The translations under genes and the position numbers were made by a program. Under the pieces are notes generated by a model. It ran no database searches. It saw only the letters and a list, made by a program, of their open reading frames with translations, and was not told the origin of the DNA. From CAZYZQ01 sp964652075 (lineage in GTDB: Bacteria; Bacillota; Clostridia; Oscillospirales; Oscillospiraceae), in the NCBI GenBank assembly GCA_964652075.1, contig CAZYZQ010000091.1, positions 1-9,668 of the forward strand: 9,668 nt of DNA, read 5' to 3'. This document shows positions 5,510 to 9,668 of this stretch, in pieces; within the stretch, counting starts at the first letter, position 1, and the number at the start of each line of letters is the position of its first letter.

Positions 5510-6727
5510 TTATGCCTCTCCTTCCGCGAAGCTGCACGCCAGCTCCACCAGCATGTCCGTCATCTTCTCCAACGCGCGCACCGGAATGAACTCCTGCACG
5601 CCGTGGAAATTATAGCCGCCTGTGGACAGGTTCGGGCACGGCAGGCCCATGAACGACAGCCGCGCGCCGTCCGTACCGCCGCGAATCGGCACACTGCGCG
5701 GCACAACGCCGATTTTCTCAAAGGCCGCGTTGGCCTTTTCGATCAGCTGCGGGTAGCGCTCGATGATCTCCAGCATATTGTAGTAGCTGTCTTTGCAGGA
5801 GAGCTTGACGGTTCCCGCGCCGTATTTGTCGTTCAGGAAGGCGCAGATCTTCTCCAAAAGCGCTTTTTTCGCCTCGAACCTGTCGCGGTCGTGGTCGCGG
5901 ATGATGTAGCGCATCTCCGCGCCCGTCGTGCTGCCCTGCATCCCCAGCAGGTGGAAGAAGCCTTCGCGGCCCTCGGTGTACTCCGGCTTTTCGTTGGCCG
6001 GGAGCATCCCATGCAGCTCCATCGCAATCACGGCGGCGTTTTTCATCACGTTTTTCGCAGAGCCAGGGTGGACGCCGGTGCCGGTGATGGAGATCCGCGC
6101 GGCGGCGGCGTTGAAGTTGTCGTACTCGACCTCCCCCAGCGGGCCGCCGTCCACCGTGTAGCCGTACTTGCAGCCGAAGGCCGCCACGTCGAAGCCGTCG
6201 GGGCCGCGGCCAACCTCCTCATCCGTTGTGAACGCGACGCGGATCACCCCGTGCGGGCGGTCCGTGTGGACAAGCCGCTCGGCCATGGTCATGATCTCCG
6301 CCACGCCGGATTTGTCATCCGCGCCGAGCAGCGTGTCGCCGCCCGCGACGACCAGCTCCTCGCCCGTCAGGCCGTCCAAAAACGGGAACTGCTCGCGCGA
6401 GAGCGTGACACCGTGCCCCAGCTCCAGCGGCGCGCCCTCGTAGCGCACCACGCGCGGGCAGACATTCGCGCCGCTGGCCTCCTCGGCCGTGTCCATATGC
6501 GCCAGAAAGCCGACCGCGGGCGCGTCCGTCTCGCAGTTGGCCGGGATTGTGCCGAATACCGCGCCGCAGTCGTCCATCCGGATCTCCTGCAGGCCGATGG
6601 CGCGCATCTCCTCCATCAGTACGCGGCCGAGGGCGAGCTGCTTTTCCGTCGTCGGGCGCGTCTCGGAGGCCTCATCCGACTGCGTGTCGAATGTCACATA
6701 CTTCATAAACCGTTCCAGTGCAGTCAT
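5510..6727 (-). CDS. pepT: Peptidase T (tripeptide aminopeptidase, M20B)
   Basis: A 405-residue cytosolic zinc aminopeptidase that removes the N-terminal residue of tripeptides; the length matches the usual 405-410. Family signatures run along its length: ERFMKYVTFDTQSDE near the start, LAHMDT with zinc ligand H77, GADDKSG with bridging D137, TTDEEVG with base E170 and ligand E171, YTVDGG with D193, GVHPGSAKN, RGGTDGARLSFMGLPCPNLSTGG, and final ligand H375 in YNFHGVQEF. The start at 6727 is preferred because AAGGAG (6735-6740) is 7 bases upstream. The ATG at 6733 is only one base from it but could use the upstream GGAAGG, adding two residues. The frame is open further but that stretch lacks family similarity. 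The product feeds dipeptides to the PepV-type enzyme encoded one base downstream. A GC-rich hairpin lies just before the ribosome site. Confidence 0.95.
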   Translation of the reverse strand: MTALERFMKYVTFDTQSDEASETRPTTEKQLALGRVLMEEMRAIGLQEIRMDDCGAVFGTIPANCETDAPAVGFLAHMDTAEEASGANVCPRVVRYEGAPLELGHGVTLSREQFPFLDGLTGEELVVAGGDTLLGADDKSGVAEIMTMAERLVHTDRPHGVIRVAFTTDEEVGRGPDGFDVAAFGCKYGYTVDGGPLGEVEYDNFNAAAARISITGTGVHPGSAKNVMKNAAVIAMELHGMLPANEKPEYTEGREGFFHLLGMQGSTTGAEMRYIIRDHDRDRFEAKKALLEKICAFLNDKYGAGTVKLSCKDSYYNMLEIIERYPQLIEKANAAFEKIGVVPRSVPIRGGTDGARLSFMGLPCPNLSTGGYNFHGVQEFIPVRALEKMTDMLVELACSFAEGEA

Positions 6728-6734
6728 TGCCATG

Positions 6735-6740
6735 CTCCTT
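6735..6740 (-). promoter_or_regulatory. Ribosome binding site that sets the pepT start
   Basis: AAGGAG on the minus strand is 7 bases from the ATG at 6727 and one base from the ATG at 6733, favouring the former. Confidence 0.65.
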
Positions 6741-6746
6741 TTCCTT

Positions 6747-6777
6747 CCGGCCCGCGCGATACGGCGGCCGGTTTTTT
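6747..6777 (+). terminator. GC-rich hairpin with T6 tract (terminator-like) in the pepT leader
   Basis: CCGGCC (6747-6752) and GGCCGG (6766-6771) pair around 13 bases and are followed by TTTTTT (6772-6777) on the plus strand, the layout of a short intrinsic terminator. No plus-strand gene precedes it. It could stop antisense transcription coming through the peptidase genes before the next operon. On the minus strand the same hairpin lies in the pepT leader, six bases upstream of the AAGGAG ribosome site, where it might affect translation. Confidence 0.4.
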
Positions 6778-6785
6778 CTGCTCTT

Positions 6786-6814
6786 ATCATACCGCAATCC
6801 GCGCAAAAAAGAAA
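6786..6814 (-). promoter_or_regulatory. Possible pepT-pepV promoter
   Basis: On the minus strand TATGAT (6791-6786) is a fair -10. The hexamer at 17-base spacing, TTTCTT (6814-6809), is a poor -35, so the call rests on the -10 and position. A start near 6779 would include the GC-rich hairpin in the leader. Confidence 0.35.
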
Positions 6815-6821
6815 GAGCAAC

Positions 6822-6850
6822 TTGACCTGCCTGCTCCAATTTGGTAGAAT
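6822..6850 (+). promoter_or_regulatory. Strong promoter of the ParB/BMP operon
   Basis: TTGACC (6822-6827) and TAGAAT (6845-6850) are separated by 17 bases, and TG at 6842-6843 makes an extended -10. Transcription would start near 6857, giving a leader of about 26 bases before the ATG at 6883. Confidence 0.82.
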
Positions 6851-6882
6851 GGGGGCACAAATGAGGAAAGCGAGGTCATATT

Positions 6883-8844
6883 ATGGGCCGCGAGGAATAC
6901 GAAAAAGCCAGAAAACTGGGCGAGCGCGAGCTGCACGCGCGCGAGGCCGCCGGGGAGAGCCCGTATCTGCCGGTGCTCGACGAAATTCTGGAGCATGTGA
7001 ACATCGACTCTCGGGTCAGTCTCGGCCTGGCGGAGATCCCGCTCGATCAGGTGGCGGGCACGGTCACGCTCAGCCGCACGCGCTCGTTTGCCGCAAACTT
7101 CATGCCGATTCTGGACGAGAACACGGAGTTTGCCTACAAATGGGAGACACTCTACGATCAGCTGGAGACGCAGGGGCAGCGCGACCCTGTGACCGCGGTC
7201 GAATATCTCAACAAGTTCTATATTGTGGAGGGAAATAAGCGTGTCTCCGTCCTGAAGTATATGGACGCCGTCTGCGTGGAGGGCACGGTCACGCGCTATA
7301 TTCCGCGCCTGACGGCGGACAAGGAAATCCTGATCTATTACGAGTTCCTGCGCTTCTACCGCGACTCCAATGTCAACTACGTGACCATGTCCGAGATGGG
7401 CAACTACTCCCATCTTGTGCGCCTGATGGGCGTACAGCGCGGCGAGCGGTGGGATTCGCGACAGCGGCAGGATTTTAAGGTGATCTACCAGAAATTCATG
7501 AAGGAATACAACGCCCTGGGCGGTGCGAAGCTGCGCATCACGGCAGGCGACGCGTTCGTCACCTATCTGCGGTTTTTCAACTACCGCGACTCCTACGCCA
7601 TCTCGCCCGCGGAGATGCGGAAAAACCTGCAAAAGATCTGGGAGGAATTCACAACAAACGCCAACGAGGAGTCGACCGCGCTTCTGATGCAGCCGACGTT
7701 CGGCCCCTCCCGCTCCATTCTCTCCTCCGTCTTCCGGCCCGTCCGCTCGCATATCAAGGCCGGCTTTGTCTACAACCGCCCGATTGAAGGCTCCGGCTGG
7801 TGCTACAGCCACGAGCTGGGACGGCAGTACGTCGAGGAGGCCATGGGCGACCGCGTGGAAACTGTGATGCGCGAGAACGTCCGCTATGACGAAGCGGAAC
7901 AGGTGCTTGAACAGCTGGTGGACGAGGGCTGCAACACGATTTTCACCACCTCGCCGATCTTCGGGGATATTGTCGTGAAGATGGCTGTTGCGCATCCGGA
8001 GGTGGACTTCCTGTCCTGCTCCCTGATGCCGACGGCGCGGCAGGTGCGCAGCTACTATCTGCGCATGTATGAGGCGAAGTTCATCGTCGGCGCCGTCGCG
8101 GGCGCGCTGGCGGAAAATGACCGGATCGGCTATGTCGCCGACTATCCGATCTACGGCACCATTGCGAGCATCAACGCCTTTGCGCTCGGCGCCAAGATGA
8201 TCAACCGCAAGGCCCAGATCTATCTGGAGTGGTCCACGCTGAAGGATCACGACTTTGAGGAGACATTCCGCAAAAACGGGGTCGGCATCATCTCCAACCG
8301 CGACCTCAGCTCGCCGGATTCCCGCTCGCGGGATTTTGGCCTGTACTACATTGACGAGCAGGGTGAAACCGTGAACCTTGCCATGCCGGTCTGGAACTGG
8401 GGCAAGCTCTATGCCGCGCTGCTGGGCAGTATGCTGGACGGGACGTGGAAAAAGGACGCCTCCAACAACAGCAACCAGACGCTCAACTACTGGTGGGGCA
8501 TGTCTACCGACTCCATCGACGTCTTCTGCTCCCGCCGCCTGCCCGCGGGCACGCACCGGCTGGTTGATCTGCTGCGCGGCGCGATCCAGTCCAACCAGTT
8601 CCGCCCCATGGCGGGCCGGATGGTCGATCAGGCCGGAAATGTGCACAACGCGGATTATCAGGATCTCTCGCCCGCCGAAATTCTGGCCATGGACTGGCTG
8701 GACGAGAGCATCATCGGCTTTATTCCGAAGGCGGAGGATATGCGCGACGACTGCCGCCATATCGTCCATATGCAGGGCGTCGCCAATACGCCGACGCCCG
8801 ACACCTCCAGCTTTACGTGGACCGGCATAGAGGCGGAGGAATGA
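6883..8844 (+). CDS. ParB-like domain fused to BMP/PnrA-type nucleoside-binding domain, cytoplasmic
   Basis: A 653-residue protein annotated in related genomes, as far as I recall, as a BMP-family substrate-binding protein. It has neither a signal peptide nor a lipobox, so it should be cytoplasmic. Residues 49-135 resemble the ParB/sulfiredoxin fold: AEIPLDQVAGTV, then GQRDPVTAVEYLNKFYIVEGNKRVSVLK, where EGNKR takes the place of ParB GERR. Residues 143-262 are a helical linker. Residues 291-545 match the Bmp/PnrA/Med fold: IKAGFVYN, EQLVDEGCNTIFTTSP, HPEVDF, EAKFIVGAVAGALAENDRIGYVADYPIYGTIASINAFALGAKMIN. PnrA-type proteins bind purine nucleosides; the ligand here is not known. The tail (about 580-653) has no recognised domain. 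GAGG at 6872-6875 lies 7 bases before the ATG. The stop overlaps the next start (ATGA). A role as an intracellular nucleoside or nucleotide sensor is inference. Confidence 0.82.
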   Translation: MGREEYEKARKLGERELHAREAAGESPYLPVLDEILEHVNIDSRVSLGLAEIPLDQVAGTVTLSRTRSFAANFMPILDENTEFAYKWETLYDQLETQGQRDPVTAVEYLNKFYIVEGNKRVSVLKYMDAVCVEGTVTRYIPRLTADKEILIYYEFLRFYRDSNVNYVTMSEMGNYSHLVRLMGVQRGERWDSRQRQDFKVIYQKFMKEYNALGGAKLRITAGDAFVTYLRFFNYRDSYAISPAEMRKNLQKIWEEFTTNANEESTALLMQPTFGPSRSILSSVFRPVRSHIKAGFVYNRPIEGSGWCYSHELGRQYVEEAMGDRVETVMRENVRYDEAEQVLEQLVDEGCNTIFTTSPIFGDIVVKMAVAHPEVDFLSCSLMPTARQVRSYYLRMYEAKFIVGAVAGALAENDRIGYVADYPIYGTIASINAFALGAKMINRKAQIYLEWSTLKDHDFEETFRKNGVGIISNRDLSSPDSRSRDFGLYYIDEQGETVNLAMPVWNWGKLYAALLGSMLDGTWKKDASNNSNQTLNYWWGMSTDSIDVFCSRRLPAGTHRLVDLLRGAIQSNQFRPMAGRMVDQAGNVHNADYQDLSPAEILAMDWLDESIIGFIPKAEDMRDDCRHIVHMQGVANTPTPDTSSFTWTGIEAEE

Positions 8845-9440
8845 GGCTTCTGGTGCTCGCCGACCAGCCGTGCTCTGCACTGTGGGACAACTTCCGCCCG
8901 GAGCGGCTGGCCGGGATCGATATGATCCTCTCCGCCGGGGATCTGCCGAACGCATATCTGGAATTTCTGACCTGCTTTACGCATGCGCCGATTGTGTATG
9001 TTCCCGGCAACCACGACGGCCACTTTGCGGAAAACCCGCCCGGCGGGTGCATCTGCGCGGACGGGAAGCTCGTGATCGTCAACGGTGTGCGCATTCTCGG
9101 CCTCGGCGGCTCCATGCGCTACTCCCCCAACGGCTGCCAGTATACCGAAAGCGAGATGCGCCGCCGCGCGAACCGGCTGCGCTGGAAGCTGTGGCGCAGC
9201 GGCGGGTTCGACATCCTGCTCACGCACGCGCCCGCTCTCGGTCTGGGCGACGGCGAGGACATCTGCCACAGGGGCTTTCAGACCTTCCGGGACCTGCTGG
9301 ACCGGTACCAGCCCGGGCTGATGGTCTACGGCCACATGCATCGCACCTATTCGATCACCGGCTTTCAGCGCGAGCGGCTCTACGGTCAGACGCGGCTGGT
9401 GAACGCGTGGGAGCGCTATATTCTGGAGTTTGAGCCATGA
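8841..9440 (+). CDS. Calcineurin-like metallophosphoesterase, motif I altered
   Basis: A 199-residue cytoplasmic phosphoesterase of the calcineurin-like superfamily. Most metal-binding motifs are present: GD at 33-34 (SAGDLPN), GNHD at 56-59, H129 in LLTHAP, and GHMH at 164-167. Motif I, normally D-x-H, reads D8-Q9-P10, so the histidine that usually helps hold the first metal is absent. From memory, related clostridial proteins also lack it, which suggests a subfamily trait rather than decay. The superfamily cleaves phosphomonoesters or diesters; the substrate here cannot be named. The ATG at 8841 was chosen over an in-frame GTG at 8817 because it overlaps the upstream TGA (ATGA) and has GAGG at 8830-8833, 7 bases away. 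It is the middle gene of a coupled three-gene operon. Confidence 0.88.
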   Translation: MRLLVLADQPCSALWDNFRPERLAGIDMILSAGDLPNAYLEFLTCFTHAPIVYVPGNHDGHFAENPPGGCICADGKLVIVNGVRILGLGGSMRYSPNGCQYTESEMRRRANRLRWKLWRSGGFDILLTHAPALGLGDGEDICHRGFQTFRDLLDRYQPGLMVYGHMHRTYSITGFQRERLYGQTRLVNAWERYILEFEP

Positions 9441-9668
9441 TTGTCCATCCGTTTCCACCACTGTACGACGCGCAGTCGCGGATTTTGATTCTCGGCAGCT
9501 TTCCGTCGGTCAAGTCCCGGGAGGGGCAGTTCTTTTACCACCACCCGCAAAACCGGTTCTGGAAAACCGTCTCCGGCGTGCTGGGCTGCCCCTGCCCCGA
9601 AACCATCCCGGAAAAGGCCGCGATGCTGCACGAACACCATATCGCGCTCTGGGACGTGATTGCCAGCT
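9437..9668 (+). CDS. DNA-deoxyinosine (hypoxanthine-DNA) glycosylase, uracil-DNA glycosylase superfamily, 5' part
   Basis: The first 77 residues of a gene that continues past the right edge. The pattern ILILGSFPSVKSREGQFFYHHPQNRFWKTVSGVL (16-49) followed by HHIALWDVIAS (67-77) is characteristic of the hypoxanthine-DNA glycosylase group of the uracil-DNA glycosylase superfamily, where GSFPS forms the active-site loop and HPQNRFW is a signature. These enzymes excise hypoxanthine, the product of adenine deamination, from DNA. The ATG at 9437 overlaps the phosphoesterase stop (ATGA), and GGAG (9425-9428) lies 8 bases upstream. Most of the gene is outside the window, so its completeness cannot be judged. 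Confidence 0.88.
   Translation, partial: MIVHPFPPLYDAQSRILILGSFPSVKSREGQFFYHHPQNRFWKTVSGVLGCPCPETIPEKAAMLHEHHIALWDVIAS

Noticed and set aside
4714..5589. 291-codon plus-strand open frame opposite the PepV-type gene
   Set aside because: It is an antisense shadow without motifs or a start signal.
5603..6847. 414-codon plus-strand open frame opposite pepT
   Set aside because: It is an antisense shadow of pepT, whose catalytic motifs are complete; the translation has no family similarity.
6787..8955. Very long minus-strand open frame (722 codons) opposite the ParB/BMP gene
   Set aside because: Composition is low-complexity, rich in Arg, Ala, His and Val, with no recognisable domain. It mirrors a real GC-rich gene with clear family matches, and there is no ribosome site or promoter for it.

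Overview
The window looks like chromosomal DNA from a GC-rich member of the Clostridia (Firmicutes), probably a gut Oscillospiraceae-type organism. This is inferred from strong purine-rich Shine-Dalgarno sites, consensus sigma-A-like promoters, a SpoVB-like sporulation-type flippase, a YczE-type membrane protein, a PepV-type dipeptidase and a BMP-type protein family that I associate with Clostridia. No species can be named from the sequence. There are no rRNA or tRNA genes, CRISPR arrays, transposases or integrases.

Left part (1-475): the last codons of an unidentified gene overlap the start of an MmcQ/YjbR-family gene, which ends at a strong bidirectional terminator. Next is a compact accessory-looking module (475-1747). 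It has a minus-strand SLOG/DUF1273 nucleotide-sensor gene, a divergent XRE-family regulator and a second small Cro/C1-type HTH gene, with terminator hairpins at both ends. The 150-bp divergent spacer is AT-rich and holds two back-to-back promoters that share one -35 region, plus palindromes suited to regulator binding.

Middle part (1763-6727): a minus-strand YczE-family membrane protein is divergent from a plus-strand SpoVB-like MOP/MATE flippase. Downstream and convergent with the flippase lies a two-gene minus-strand peptidase operon, pepT then a PepV-type dipeptidase, separated by one base. Together they would release free amino acids from tripeptides and dipeptides in the cytoplasm.

Right part (6822-9668): a strong plus-strand promoter drives a tightly coupled operon. 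It encodes a 653-residue cytoplasmic protein that fuses a ParB-like domain to a BMP/PnrA-type nucleoside-binding domain, then a calcineurin-like metallophosphoesterase that lacks the usual motif I histidine, then a DNA-deoxyinosine (hypoxanthine) glycosylase that runs off the window. Both junctions are ATGA overlaps. This is the best candidate for an uncharacterised system: a soluble nucleoside or nucleotide sensor linked to a phosphoesterase and a purine-damage DNA glycosylase.
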